Positions 1-8,498 of a stretch of 57,670 bases of DNA are shown here, in pieces. Where the stretch lies: contig CAYOOT010000011.1 of the NCBI GenBank assembly GCA_964405665.1, forward strand, positions 1 through 57,670. The letters run 5' to 3'. Made by a program: the position numbers and the translations under genes. Position 1 is the first letter of the stretch, and the number at the start of each line of letters is the position of its first letter. This stretch comes from CAYOOT01 sp964405665 (GTDB lineage: Bacteria; Bdellovibrionota_C; UBA2361; SZUA-149; CAZDWZ01). Under the pieces are notes generated by a model, which ran no database searches, was not told the origin of the DNA, and worked only from the letters and a program-made list of their open reading frames with translations.

Positions 1-53
1 CTGATTTCTGATTTCTGATTTCTGATTTCTGATTTCTGATTTCTGATTTCTGA
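1..53. repeat. Heptamer tandem repeat CTGATTT
   Basis: Seven full copies and a partial copy of the 7-base unit CTGATTT run from the window edge, so the array may continue upstream. Short pieces of the same motif recur at about 12018-12035 and in the palindrome at 54059-54118, all near gene 3' ends. The unit is too short and has no spacers, so this is not CRISPR. It lies just downstream of the FmdB-type gene. No function can be assigned. Confidence 0.9.
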
Positions 54-61
54 AACCAAAC

Positions 62-376
62 TTACGATTTTTTTTCTGCGGTAGAAACACTGGGGCTTGG
101 AGTAGCTGAAGAACTTTCTGTTTTTGGAGTTGCCGCAACATCAGTTTTTGTAGAATTAGCAGGGGCATGGTGAGAAGAAGTACTACCACTTGAACCCGAC
201 GAATAATCAGTCTTATACCAACCAGACCCTTTAAGTTGAAAGGAAGTCGCGGAAATTAATCGCTGAATATTTTTCCCGTGACACTTGGGACATTCTTTTA
301 AAGCTGCTTCGCTAATTTTTTGAAATGCTTCGAAAACATCCTTACAGTCATTACATTGATATTCGTATGTGGGCAT
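62..376 (-). CDS. FmdB-family zinc ribbon protein
   Basis: A 104-residue protein. The first 45 residues have the FmdB/CxxC_CXXC_SSSS regulator layout: MPTYEYQC, then CxxC at about 8-11 and a second CxxC near 29-32, which would bind one zinc ion. After 'GSGWYKTDY' the chain becomes a Ser/Thr/Ala/Pro-rich tail without predicted fold, as is usual in this family. The domain was named for a proposed regulator of formamidase genes, but most members have no known role. It is the last gene on the minus strand after maf-yggS-proC-yggT-yggU, with a 65-bp gap that may hold its own promoter. The family assignment is firm and the function unknown. Confidence 0.9.
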   Translation of the reverse strand: MPTYEYQCNDCKDVFEAFQKISEAALKECPKCHGKNIQRLISATSFQLKGSGWYKTDYSSGSSGSTSSHHAPANSTKTDVAATPKTESSSATPSPSVSTAEKKS

Positions 377-441
377 AATCTTTATCTTTCAATCACCTAA
401 ACCGTTGCTTTAGTAAGCATTACAGAAGATAAGGTCAAGTG

Positions 442-744
442 TTATATGAAATTTTTTAATTTTTCTAGCAATTCCCTTTCAGAAATATTCTTTAAATTCA
501 AGATCTTAAATCTCGCAGTAGCGCCTTTTAAAAGTTCAATTGAACTTTTTGAAATTTTAAAAAAATCAGCAAAACTTTCTATTAATTCCTGGTTTGCTTT
601 TCCCTCCAGGGGAAGCGATCGCACTCCCCATTTTAAATACTCAGATTTTTCTCCTGCTAATCCTAAAGGTCCAACTTTTGCTGATTTGGGCTGGACACGG
701 ATACTAATATTGAGGCCTGCTTTTCCCAATTTAAGAAAGAGCAT
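442..744 (-). CDS. yggU: DUF167 / YggU family protein
   Basis: A 100-residue protein of the DUF167 (YggU) family. It has the family's basic 'RVQPKSAK' stretch near residue 16 and the 'LPLEGKANQELIESFADFF' core followed by 'GATARFKIL', which corresponds to the usual G..SR.K motif. The biochemical role of the family is unknown. It starts 3 bases after the yggT stop, so it is almost certainly co-transcribed with yggT and proC, an arrangement seen in many bacteria. Its length is typical (about 95-100 residues) and nothing looks broken. Confidence 0.9.
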   Translation of the reverse strand: MLFLKLGKAGLNISIRVQPKSAKVGPLGLAGEKSEYLKWGVRSLPLEGKANQELIESFADFFKISKSSIELLKGATARFKILNLKNISERELLEKLKNFI

Positions 745-747
745 TTT

Positions 748-1062
748 TTACACAGCGCCAGCAGAATTTAAAATTCTCGTTCCATAACTGGCAAGGGAAT
801 TTACTAGAACTGACTGTAATAAATAAATGAACATAAAAACAATAATTGGCGAAAGATCAAACATCCCAATCGGCTTAACATATTGTCTCACCCTGGTCAG
901 CATCGGTTCAGTGGAAGAATATAGAAATTGCACAATCGGGTTTCGAGGATCCGGACTAACAAAAGAAAGACAGCAGCGAATAATTAAAATAATTTGAAAA
1001 AAATTGAGAAGCATATTTAATGCTCCGGCAATACCAAGCAGTAAATTACCTAAAAGTATCAT
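748..1062 (-). CDS. yggT: YggT family membrane protein
   Basis: A 104-residue integral membrane protein with two hydrophobic segments, at about 3-30 and 70-95. Between them is the family signature region 'SFVSPDPRNPIVQFLYSSTEPMLT', close to the usual W..P.NP....L...T.P.L. Family members sit in the inner membrane. They have been linked to osmotic tolerance in E. coli and to division or thylakoid organisation in plastid relatives, but the mechanism is not established. Its start overlaps the proC stop by 4 bases (ATGA type), so translation is probably coupled. Confidence 0.92.
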   Translation of the reverse strand: MILLGNLLLGIAGALNMLLNFFQIILIIRCCLSFVSPDPRNPIVQFLYSSTEPMLTRVRQYVKPIGMFDLSPIIVFMFIYLLQSVLVNSLASYGTRILNSAGAV

Positions 1063-1907
1063 TTTTTATCCTTATCCTCTTTCTGGGCACCCAACTCAAA
1101 AGCCTTTTCAGTTGCTGCAACTACTGCAGAAATCAAAGTCCCTTTAACTGCAGCTTTTTCCAGCACATGCAGACTTTCTACTGTAGTTCCACCCGGAGAA
1201 GCAACCATATTTTTTATTTCTGAGGGATGCACACACAAGTCCACTATCATCGAAGCTGCTCCTAAGGTTGCTTGAGCGGCAATGAGCATCGATCTATCCC
1301 ATTTTAGTCCCATCTTCACCCCGCCATCGGCCAATCCTTCAATTATTTGTGCGGCGATAGCCGGGACACAGGCTCCCAAAACCCCAGCAACATTAATCTC
1401 TTCTTCTTTTTCCAGAACAATTGCTTCGCCAATTAAAGAAAATAATTCCTTAACTTCGGAAATACTTTGTTCGTCTTTGCCATAAATCAAGGAAACGCTT
1501 TCTCCCACCATCGCTGCAATATTAGGCATCACTCTGACAACAGGATTATCTTTCCCTAACATTTGATTAATCTGATCGATGCGCACTCCGGCAGCCAAGG
1601 AAATTATCGTTTGATCTTTTCTTAAGTACGTTCCAATTTCTCTTAAAACCTCAGAAAAATCTTTTGGTTTGATCGCCATAATCAAAAGCTTGGAAGCAGC
1701 AATTGCTGATTGTAGATCTTTTGCTACTTTTACTTTGTTCCCGACATTTTCAACGCAATTGTCGATTTTAAAACTATTGCGATCAAAAATTGTTATTTTT
1801 CCTAAATTAATTCCCTCTTCCAATCCACAAAAACCGACAATTAATGCCCGGCCAAGATTGCCACAACCAATTAAGCTGATACTTTGATCGAAAATTCCAT
1901 ATTCCAT
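1059..1907 (-). CDS. proC: Pyrroline-5-carboxylate reductase
   Basis: A 282-residue ProC, the NAD(P)H-dependent enzyme of the last step of proline synthesis (pyrroline-5-carboxylate to proline). The N-terminal Rossmann motif is 'LIGCGNLGRA' at about 12-21. The central 'VVRVMPNIAAMVGESVS' matches the family's substrate-loop region, and the C-terminal signature 'MVASPGGTTVESLHVLE' forms part of the dimer and active-site domain. The length is normal (about 270-280). The gene lies between yggS and yggT, a very common neighbourhood, and overlaps yggT by 4 bases. The start ATG (1907) follows a weak AGAA sequence. Confidence 0.96.
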   Translation of the reverse strand: MEYGIFDQSISLIGCGNLGRALIVGFCGLEEGINLGKITIFDRNSFKIDNCVENVGNKVKVAKDLQSAIAASKLLIMAIKPKDFSEVLREIGTYLRKDQTIISLAAGVRIDQINQMLGKDNPVVRVMPNIAAMVGESVSLIYGKDEQSISEVKELFSLIGEAIVLEKEEEINVAGVLGACVPAIAAQIIEGLADGGVKMGLKWDRSMLIAAQATLGAASMIVDLCVHPSEIKNMVASPGGTTVESLHVLEKAAVKGTLISAVVAATEKAFELGAQKEDKDKK

Positions 1908-1951
1908 AATAATTCTCCATGCAGGTAAGCGCTCAAAATTATTATCAGTGC

Positions 1952-2653
1952 TTACTTTCTCTCTCCAAAAATCGCTGTTCCCACTCTAATCATAGTAGAT
2001 CCCTCGGCGATTGCCAAATCAAAATCATGACTCATGCCCATAGAAAGCTCGGGTAAAGGCCGAGAAAGCTTTTTCTCCAAACTATCTCTGAGCTCGCGCA
2101 TTGCTTTAAATTCCTGTCTTCTTTGTTCTTCTGCTAAATCTTCTTGATAGAAATGACCGATAGACATCAATCCTTGCCAACTTAAATTTTCAAGTCCTAA
2201 AATTTTTTGAGCAAGTTCCTCGGCTTGTTCTGGTAGTAGACCGGATTTACTTTCTTCTCCGGAAATATTAATTTGCATCAAGACCTTTTGGATCAATCCT
2301 TTTTTCTGGGCTTGTTTATTTATTTCTAAAGCAAGTTCTGTTGTATCGACAGTCTGAATCATCGAAAAAAGCCCAACAGCGTCTTTAGCCTTGTTTCTCT
2401 GCAAATGTCCAATAAAGTGAAACTCTATTTCTTGATCAATATTTTCCTCTCTCAACTGTAAAATTTTTGCTTTGGCTTCCTGAAGATAATTTTCTCCAAA
2501 AACAAATTGACTGGCTGCTATCGCTTCTTTGACTTTTTCCAAGCCCATAGTTTTACTTACGGCAATTAATTTTATTTCTTCAGGCTTTCTTCCCGCAGTT
2601 TTAGCCGCCTCGGCAATTTTATTTTTAATTTTTAAAAGATTATTTTTCAACAT
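1952..2653 (-). CDS. yggS: YggS-type pyridoxal phosphate homeostasis protein
   Basis: A 233-residue single-domain TIM-barrel protein of the YggS/PROSC (PLPBP) family, which binds pyridoxal 5'-phosphate without known catalysis and helps keep free PLP and amino-acid pools balanced. The PLP lysine lies in 'KLIAVSKTMG' at about 28-37. Other family landmarks are 'VFGENYLQEA', 'FHFIGHLQRNK', 'MQINISGEESKSG' and 'LSMGMSHDFDLAIAEGSTMIRVGTAIFG' near the C-terminus. It is upstream of proC on the same strand with a 44-base gap. A GTAGGGGC hairpin separates it from maf. Confidence 0.96.
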   Translation of the reverse strand: MLKNNLLKIKNKIAEAAKTAGRKPEEIKLIAVSKTMGLEKVKEAIAASQFVFGENYLQEAKAKILQLREENIDQEIEFHFIGHLQRNKAKDAVGLFSMIQTVDTTELALEINKQAQKKGLIQKVLMQINISGEESKSGLLPEQAEELAQKILGLENLSWQGLMSIGHFYQEDLAEEQRRQEFKAMRELRDSLEKKLSRPLPELSMGMSHDFDLAIAEGSTMIRVGTAIFGERK

Positions 2654-2678
2654 ACAACCATGTAATAATTTATATAAC

Positions 2679-2707
2679 GTAGGGGCGCCCTTTATGGGTG
2701 TCCCTAC
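2679..2707. repeat. GTAGGGGC-family hairpin
   Basis: An imperfect inverted repeat: GTAGGGGCGCCC, a short TTTA loop, then TGGGTGTCCCTAC. It lies between maf and yggS on the same strand. It belongs to a family found at least eight times in this window (see 9013, 39790, 42295, 51019, 57148, 57234). No ORF is inside. It could slow or stop transcription between the two genes, but no T-tract follows. Confidence 0.85.
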
Positions 2708-2717
2708 ATTTCGGCAA

Positions 2718-3299
2718 TTATTTAAAATAGCTACGCAATTCTAGATAAACCTCTGCTAGCGGCAAGCCAATCACGCTGCTAAAAGATCCCTCTATTGAAT
2801 CAATAAAACGACAACCTATCCCCTGCAAAGCATAAGCTCCGGCTTTATCCATTGGCTCCCCGGTTTCGATATAAGTAATAATTTCTTCTTCACTAAGATT
2901 AATAAACTTAACCTTGGAAACTACAACTTTATCAAAAGAATAATTCTTGTCCAAACAAAGCAGAGAAATGCCCGTAAAAACTAAATGAATTTTCCCTTGA
3001 AGGAGTTTTAACATTCTCAAAGCATCTTTTTTATCTATCGGCTTTCCTAATATTTCAAACTTATTATTTGAATTTTCTATTGCAACAATTGTATCCGAAC
3101 CTATTACAAAATCCGAAGGATTTTGTTTGGCAATGAGATCTGCTTTCATCCGAGAAAGCCGAGATACTACTTGCTCCGGAGTTTCGCCGACTAAAATAGT
3201 TTCATCCACATCTGCAGGCAGACAAGTAAAAGGAATATCTAAATATGAAAGCAGCTCCTTTCTCCTGGGAGAAGAAGAAGCAAGAATTAATTTTATCAT
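2718..3299 (-). CDS. maf: Maf-type nucleotide pyrophosphatase
   Basis: A 193-residue Maf/HAM1-fold protein. Family members hydrolyse non-canonical or selected nucleoside triphosphates (dTTP/UTP or modified forms) to monophosphates. The N-terminal signature 'LASSSPRRKELL' is at about 5-16, and 'FVIGSDTIVAIE' supplies the metal-binding aspartate. The region 'TGEPMDKAGAYALQGIGCRFIDSIEGSFSSVIGLPL' is the usual C-terminal motif block; the DKAGAYAIQG-like string is typical of the YhdE (dTTP/UTP) type rather than YceF. The length is normal. It is the first gene of the minus-strand run to yggS. Confidence 0.95.
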   Translation of the reverse strand: MIKLILASSSPRRKELLSYLDIPFTCLPADVDETILVGETPEQVVSRLSRMKADLIAKQNPSDFVIGSDTIVAIENSNNKFEILGKPIDKKDALRMLKLLQGKIHLVFTGISLLCLDKNYSFDKVVVSKVKFINLSEEEIITYIETGEPMDKAGAYALQGIGCRFIDSIEGSFSSVIGLPLAEVYLELRSYFK

Positions 3300-3381
3300 T
3301 TAATCTAAATTACTCAGTGACTGCCAATTTTATTGCCCGATCTTTAGCATTCTTTGCTTATCTTGGCCATTCGCAGAATTT

Positions 3382-4503
3382 TTAAATTGGATGCTGCAAT
3401 AAGGTTTTGTAGCGAATCATACTCTGATTCGCTCGTTCGTGTAAGCCGCATTTAGATTCAATGCTGGCCAGACGAAATTGAAATCGAGGAACCTCAGCAC
3501 AAAGTTGAGCGGCCTTTTCCACGACATTCAACGCTTCATTTAGTTTCCCTTGCAGTTCTAGATTTTTAGCAAGTTCATCAAGTGCATAGGGGGAATTGGG
3601 ATGACGTTGCAGACCTTCTCTAATTAACCGTTCCGCAGAAGGAATTTCTTTTCCCTCCCTGGTTAAAGAAGTTCCGCGCAAAAGTTCATCATCAAACTCA
3701 AAATAAACATATTTTTTAATAAACTCTTGATAAGTATAAAAATCTTCGTCATAATATTTATATTTTGTTGTGGAATCGCACCATTTTAAACCAAAATGTT
3801 CGATGATTTGAGGATGCAGGGGATGATGGAGGCAGTGGATATCATAACGATCTTCCTGTAGAGCATTGGTTATTTCTTCTTTGGAAAGAGGTATTTTTAA
3901 AATATCCAATACGCCAAAGATGATTTTTTCCAATAAAATTCTGCTGGCATGTTGCGATGTCCAAAAAAGTCGCTGATTGCAAAATGTTTTTTCCACTTCT
4001 TCCCAAAGACAAAAATCAGAGTTGCTGCCGATTTTCTTCATTAATGTTTTGGTCATATGAAAAATACGATCTAAATTAATATGCTCTTTGATGTCAGTAT
4101 TAAACCAACGATCTAGTGCTTCTTCAGGAGAAGCCGATTCTTGAATAATGCGATTTAAAAAAATATTTCCTACATCATTGGGAAATGGTCCGCGAGGTAG
4201 ATAAGGAAGGGGATAATTTTTAGGATGAGCTTGCTCAAAAGGCCAGAGAAAAGTTCCTCCCACATAGGGAAATTTAAGCACCGGTTTATCGCCCTTTATC
4301 TCAGAATCCAAAGTGAAAAAATCTGGAGTGGAAATCTGTTCTAAAATTAAATCTGCTTGCTTCAGATAAGCTATTTGCTCCTCTGTTCTTGGTTCATAAC
4401 TGGCAAACCAGCGGATCTCTGAGGGATCATTTCGCAGCGCCTTGTTTAAGAATTTTGTTAAACATTCTGCCTGGCAATTACCGAAAACTCCAAGACGAAA
4501 CAT
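3382..4503 (-). CDS. WcbI-type polysaccharide protein with TPR tail
   Basis: A 373-residue protein. The N-terminus 'FRLGVFGNCQAECLTKFL' carries the GNCQ motif of the WcbI polysaccharide-biosynthesis family (acetyltransferase-like, first described in capsule loci), and the first about 280 residues fit that family's SGNH-like layout. Residues about 295-373 are two or three TPR-like helices ('LIREGLQRHPNSPYALDELAKNLELQGKLNEALNVVEKA'). No signal peptide is seen, so it is probably cytoplasmic. It is divergent from a GT2 gene and near a GT4 gene, which supports a role in decorating a surface glycan. The TPR fusion is unusual and may dock it to partners. The substrate is unknown. Confidence 0.75.
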   Translation of the reverse strand: MFRLGVFGNCQAECLTKFLNKALRNDPSEIRWFASYEPRTEEQIAYLKQADLILEQISTPDFFTLDSEIKGDKPVLKFPYVGGTFLWPFEQAHPKNYPLPYLPRGPFPNDVGNIFLNRIIQESASPEEALDRWFNTDIKEHINLDRIFHMTKTLMKKIGSNSDFCLWEEVEKTFCNQRLFWTSQHASRILLEKIIFGVLDILKIPLSKEEITNALQEDRYDIHCLHHPLHPQIIEHFGLKWCDSTTKYKYYDEDFYTYQEFIKKYVYFEFDDELLRGTSLTREGKEIPSAERLIREGLQRHPNSPYALDELAKNLELQGKLNEALNVVEKAAQLCAEVPRFQFRLASIESKCGLHERANQSMIRYKTLLQHPI

Positions 4504-4714
4504 TAGTTTTTCCTTTAATAATTTTATAGATAATTTTAGTTCAAGCAGCGTTATTAAGATGAAAGTTGTTCTAACAGGGGTTCATTGCAGTATTAGGCTT
4601 CTTTTTTATCAGATATTCTTAAATATTTAGACCGCCAGGCTAAAAAACTCATCAAATATAGTGTAGCAAAATTCTATAATTAGCTTTCCCATTATCTAGC
4701 AAGGTCTTAACTTT

Positions 4715-5761
4715 ATGCTAAAAGATTGTCCAAAAATTTCAGTTGTTTCTCCCTCGCTTAATTGTGTTCATCTAATCGAGAAATGTATTCATAGTGTCAG
4801 TACGCAAAATTATCCCAATATCGAACATATTATCGTTGATGGTGCTTCAACCGACGGCACAATTGAAGTCTTAAAAAAATATAATCAGCGAATCAAATGG
4901 ATATCGGAAAAAGATAGCGGTGAAGCCGAAGCTTTAAATAAAGCATTGAGAATGACAACAGGCGATATTATCACTTGGTTAAATGTCGATGATCAATATC
5001 TGGGAACAGATGTTTTTGAATTGGTGGTGAATATCTTTAAAAATTCAAGTTGCGATAAAGTTTACGGCAAAGGTCTTGCAGTGAATGAGGAAGGAGAGAT
5101 TCTTTGGTATCGGCGCTCATTTTCCAATTTTAATTTAGCGACGATCATGAGATGGTTTGCAAATCCCAATCTCTATCAACCTAGCATGTTCTATTCAAGA
5201 AAAGTAATTGCCGAGGTCGGTGAATTTAGAGAAGATTTAAAATATGGTATCGATTATGAGTATTGGTTAAGAACTGCAGCAAAAAAATATAATGTGGTCT
5301 TTGTCGATCAAGTCTTATCTTATGCCACGTTGGTAAGAAAAGGCGCAAAATCTCAAGGTCCTTGGGAAGATCAGCATTTAGTTTGGCAGGAAATTGTCAG
5401 ACCTTTTCAGGACTTTCTTAGTCTTACAGATAGAATTAACTATTGGAAAGATTTCTATTATTACCGAATTAAATCTCCCGTACCTTATACTTCTCCTTTT
5501 CCACTACCACGAAGAGAAGAAGAAGCTTTGGGAATGGTTTATGCCGCCTTGGAACACGTTCATCTGGAAATGGCCGCCCTCGGTATAGAATTTTTAAGCA
5601 ATAATGATTCCAATAATCTGGAAGATGTTTATTGGTTATTGTCGGAAGCTTTAAATAAAATGGGCAATCATCAAGAATCAATAAAAACGGCAAAACAGGC
5701 TCAACAAATAGCACTTAATAAAAATAAAATAAATAATTTTACTATATCTGATCGCAGATAA
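4715..5761 (+). CDS. Glycosyltransferase family 2 with helical tail
   Basis: A 348-residue protein. Residues about 6-230 form a GT-A fold: 'ISVVSPSLNCVHLIEKCIHSV', then 'IIVDGASTDGTIEVL', and 'DIITWLNVDDQYL' containing the DxD-type metal site. 'GEFREDLKYGIDYEYWLRTA' is the acceptor-side ED-like region. Residues about 270-340 are helical and TPR-like. There is no membrane segment. The start ATG at 4715 follows an AAGG-type site. It is divergent from the WcbI-type gene and its last 20 bases overlap the convergent GT4 gene. It probably adds a sugar to the same surface polysaccharide; donor and acceptor are unknown. Confidence 0.88.
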   Translation: MLKDCPKISVVSPSLNCVHLIEKCIHSVSTQNYPNIEHIIVDGASTDGTIEVLKKYNQRIKWISEKDSGEAEALNKALRMTTGDIITWLNVDDQYLGTDVFELVVNIFKNSSCDKVYGKGLAVNEEGEILWYRRSFSNFNLATIMRWFANPNLYQPSMFYSRKVIAEVGEFREDLKYGIDYEYWLRTAAKKYNVVFVDQVLSYATLVRKGAKSQGPWEDQHLVWQEIVRPFQDFLSLTDRINYWKDFYYYRIKSPVPYTSPFPLPRREEEALGMVYAALEHVHLEMAALGIEFLSNNDSNNLEDVYWLLSEALNKMGNHQESIKTAKQAQQIALNKNKINNFTISDRR

Positions 5762-6902
5762 ATTTTGCCAACTTTTCGCGAATTAGTCCCAAGGAAAAAT
5801 CCTGAACTCGAAGAAATTGCTTGTTAATTACAGTTTCAACCAATAGAGGATCTCTTCTTAAAGATTCGATAGCTTGAGAAACTGTTACCGGATCCCGGGC
5901 ATTGATCCGCACTCCGCTATTGCCTAGAGTTTCTCCAATCGCTGAAGTTGGATATGCAATAACAGGAAGACCAAGGTTCATACTTTCCAGTAAGGGTAAA
6001 CAAAAACCTTCATGTTCGCTTAAACAAAGAAAGACCTGAGAAGCTTTATAAAAAGCCAATAATTTTGCAATGCTAATATGTCCGGTAATAACCACATCGC
6101 TATCCAAAATAAGTCCTTTTTCTGATACTAAATTGTGTAAATATTTAGTGTACTCTTCTATCCCCTCGCTATGGCCAGCTAAGATTAGTCTGGAATTGGG
6201 ATTGATAATATTTTTATAGAAACTAAAGCAGTTTATCAAATCATGCTGTGCTTTGTTAGGGGCCAATCTTCCAACAAATAGAATGTTGTGTTTTCCGTCT
6301 GAATATTGATTTAGAGTATCGGCATCAGGCATTTGATTTTCAAAACTTTCTCTAAAAAAGGGCAAAGGTATAACAGTGTTCTGATTAAAACCTAGTTCCT
6401 CTAAACCTTGAGCATTAAAATGTGAATCGCAAATGGCACCCTTGATATAAGGAAGAAAGCCCGATACTGAAGTTGCGGCAGTCTCACAAATGTTGGCGGT
6501 TTTTTCATTATAGGGAGCAAAATATTTGGCGGGAGTAATATTGTGATAGTATAAATATTTCTTATCCGGAGCTTTTTTAAAATATTCAATAATCGGAGAA
6601 GTTCCGTCGCTAGGATGAAGAAATAATAAATTATTAGCATGGGCAATCTTTCGATGCTCTTCATAAGCATATCTTTGGTCGAAAGACTTACCATCCGAAT
6701 GATGAGTGAAGATATAACTAGGTATACCCCACTCCCTGATCACATTTCTCACATGAAGCATACAATTTCCCACTCCATCTCCATGAACATGGCAAGCAGC
6801 GATTTGATTAATGGAAAAAGGTTGATCTTTATAGGCAAATAATTTTTGTCCCAAAACTTCTTGCCAAGATCTATTGGAACTACTGATTTCTTGATTGCTC
6901 AT
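5742..6902 (-). CDS. Glycosyltransferase family 4 (GT-B fold)
   Basis: A 386-residue GT-B glycosyltransferase. The N-terminal acceptor domain opens with 'IAACHVHGDGVGNCMLHVRNVI' and contains 'YLYYHNITPAKYF', typical of the WfdS/mannosyltransferase-like group. The C-terminal donor domain has 'ILFVGRLAPNKAQHDLI' and the E-x7-E type motif in 'SEHEGFCLPLLESMNLGLPVIA'. It is cytoplasmic, with no signal or membrane helix. It is convergent with the GT2 gene and overlaps it by 20 bases at the 3' ends, with no room for a terminator. Substrates cannot be read from the sequence. Confidence 0.9.
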   Translation of the reverse strand: MSNQEISSSNRSWQEVLGQKLFAYKDQPFSINQIAACHVHGDGVGNCMLHVRNVIREWGIPSYIFTHHSDGKSFDQRYAYEEHRKIAHANNLLFLHPSDGTSPIIEYFKKAPDKKYLYYHNITPAKYFAPYNEKTANICETAATSVSGFLPYIKGAICDSHFNAQGLEELGFNQNTVIPLPFFRESFENQMPDADTLNQYSDGKHNILFVGRLAPNKAQHDLINCFSFYKNIINPNSRLILAGHSEGIEEYTKYLHNLVSEKGLILDSDVVITGHISIAKLLAFYKASQVFLCLSEHEGFCLPLLESMNLGLPVIAYPTSAIGETLGNSGVRINARDPVTVSQAIESLRRDPLLVETVINKQFLRVQDFSLGLIREKLAKFICDQI

Positions 6903-6969
6903 TTATGCTTTTTGTTACTTCTGCTGATAGATTTTAAAATTATCGCGCCTTATTGATAATTATTTTAGT

Positions 6970-6999
6970 TTGGTGCTTAAATATTAGATGCATTATAAT
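6970..6999 (+). promoter_or_regulatory. Possible sigma-70 promoter for the metzincin operon
   Basis: A consensus TATAAT lies at 6994-6999 with TTGGTG 18 bases upstream, in the 249-bp divergent region between the GT4 gene and the metzincin lipoprotein gene. A second TATAAT at 7077-7082 has a poor -35. In AT-rich DNA such matches arise by chance, so this is only a candidate. Confidence 0.3.
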
Positions 7000-7151
7000 C
7001 GTTTTCGATTCCCATAGAAAAACTACTAAAAAATGCGTGATTCGCTCCGAAATATATGCTTTTTACTTTTGAGCCTTATAATGTATAAGTCTTTAGCTTA
7101 GTTAGTTTAAAAGTTACCTGTTACTTAAAAATTCTTGAACTTAGAGGTTTA

Positions 7152-8486
7152 ATGAAATTTTTCGCCAAAATGATTAAATCACATTTTCTCCTATTTTTAT
7201 TTTTAATATTTTTTTCTTGTGGTGGAGGGGGAAGCAGCGGCAATTCTGGCAGCGTAAATAGCAATACTACAGGTGCGGGAGTTGCTATTGGTGATTCCGC
7301 TAATCCTGGCGGCTCTGCAGGGGATTCTGTAACTCCTCCTGATAATAATACTCCTGCTCCCGATAATGGACCAGCACCCGATTTGGGCGACAACGGCGAA
7401 GATGCCAATCCTTCCAACAATGCCGGAAGTGGAGGGGGCAATATTGTAAACCTTAATCCCACAAACAACGGCAATACACTTGATTTTACTTTTATCGACA
7501 CTTCCAGCACCGCTGCCGGAATCACTCAAATTACGATCAATCTTGAGAATACCACTTCATTTCAGGCAATCACTCAAAAACTTGGACAAAATATTTTTTC
7601 TACACTTAAAGATGCAAATGGCAATTCCTTAGTATCGGCGCTTAATCCACCAAACAGCTTCGCTCCCTTTAGCAACAGCAATGTTAATTCCTTGTCTTTC
7701 CCAGTCGATCCTGATCAAACAAATGTTGATACGGGAAGTTATAATCTAGAAGTCGGTATGGATGTAAATACAAATTTCAGAACTTTATTTCTGGCAAAAC
7801 ATGATAGCAATCTTAATTCCGGAGTTCTATATGTAAATATCTTTCTCGTTGGCGTAGCAGTTCAAGGTTACAATAACGATATCCAAGATGCGATTGATAT
7901 CTTTAGCCAAATTTATTCTCAAGTGGGAATTACAATAATTCCCACGGTGATCACTTCCTTAAACAGCAGCCCGGGAATACTTCCCAATCCTTCAAGTGGA
8001 TCTAGTTTTTATTCGACTAACTCTGAATCACTGGCAGTCAATATTTATATTGGCTTAAATGTTTCAGCCGATGCCAGCACAGGAGGAGGAAATATTCTTG
8101 ATGTACTGGGCTTGGTGCACAGCATTCCTGGACCATTTATTAAATCTACCGCTTCTGCTGTGGCAATCAGTTTGGAACCTCACTACGGAGCAGATTCAGT
8201 ATTTAACCCTTTTGAAATTGAGTTATTGGGAGAAACAATGGCCCACGAAAGTGGACACTACTTGGGCCTATTTCATCCCGTAGAATTCGCCGACGCGACA
8301 CACGCAACATTTTTGCCTGGAGATCGTCTAAGCGACACAGCGGAATGCACAACACTTGTCACTTGCAATGGTACTGGATTATCTCAAAATTTGATGTTCC
8401 CTACTCCAGTAACGGGGGTGCTACAACAAAGAACTCTCAGTGGACAGCAAAAGGCTCTTTTAAATTTAGCAACTATTGTTGATTAA
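7152..8486 (+). CDS. Secreted metzincin-type zinc protease lipoprotein
   Basis: A 444-residue protein. It has a basic start, a hydrophobic stretch and a cysteine ('LIFFSCGGGG'), which suggests a lipoprotein signal. Residues about 24-110 are a Gly/Asn/Pro/Ala-rich linker. The catalytic site is 'AHESGHYLGLFH' near residue 362, the extended HExxHxxGxxH zinc motif of metzincins. A Met-turn-like 'NLMFP' about 50 residues later completes it. The domain before the motif resembles no family I can name, though M43/pappalysin-type enzymes share this layout. Twelve bases separate it from the next gene, so the two form an operon. The substrate is unknown; extracellular or periplasmic action is inferred. 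Confidence 0.8.
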   Translation: MKFFAKMIKSHFLLFLFLIFFSCGGGGSSGNSGSVNSNTTGAGVAIGDSANPGGSAGDSVTPPDNNTPAPDNGPAPDLGDNGEDANPSNNAGSGGGNIVNLNPTNNGNTLDFTFIDTSSTAAGITQITINLENTTSFQAITQKLGQNIFSTLKDANGNSLVSALNPPNSFAPFSNSNVNSLSFPVDPDQTNVDTGSYNLEVGMDVNTNFRTLFLAKHDSNLNSGVLYVNIFLVGVAVQGYNNDIQDAIDIFSQIYSQVGITIIPTVITSLNSSPGILPNPSSGSSFYSTNSESLAVNIYIGLNVSADASTGGGNILDVLGLVHSIPGPFIKSTASAVAISLEPHYGADSVFNPFEIELLGETMAHESGHYLGLFHPVEFADATHATFLPGDRLSDTAECTTLVTCNGTGLSQNLMFPTPVTGVLQQRTLSGQQKALLNLATIVD

Positions 8487-8498
8487 TGAAGGAATACT

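Noticed and set aside
1..53. Short direct repeats as a CRISPR array
   Set aside because: Seven-base units without spacers; no cas genes in the window.
7121..7525. Minus-strand Pro/Leu-rich ORF opposite the metzincin signal and linker
   Set aside because: Shadow of the Gly/Asn/Pro-rich linker in the other strand; no homology or start signal.
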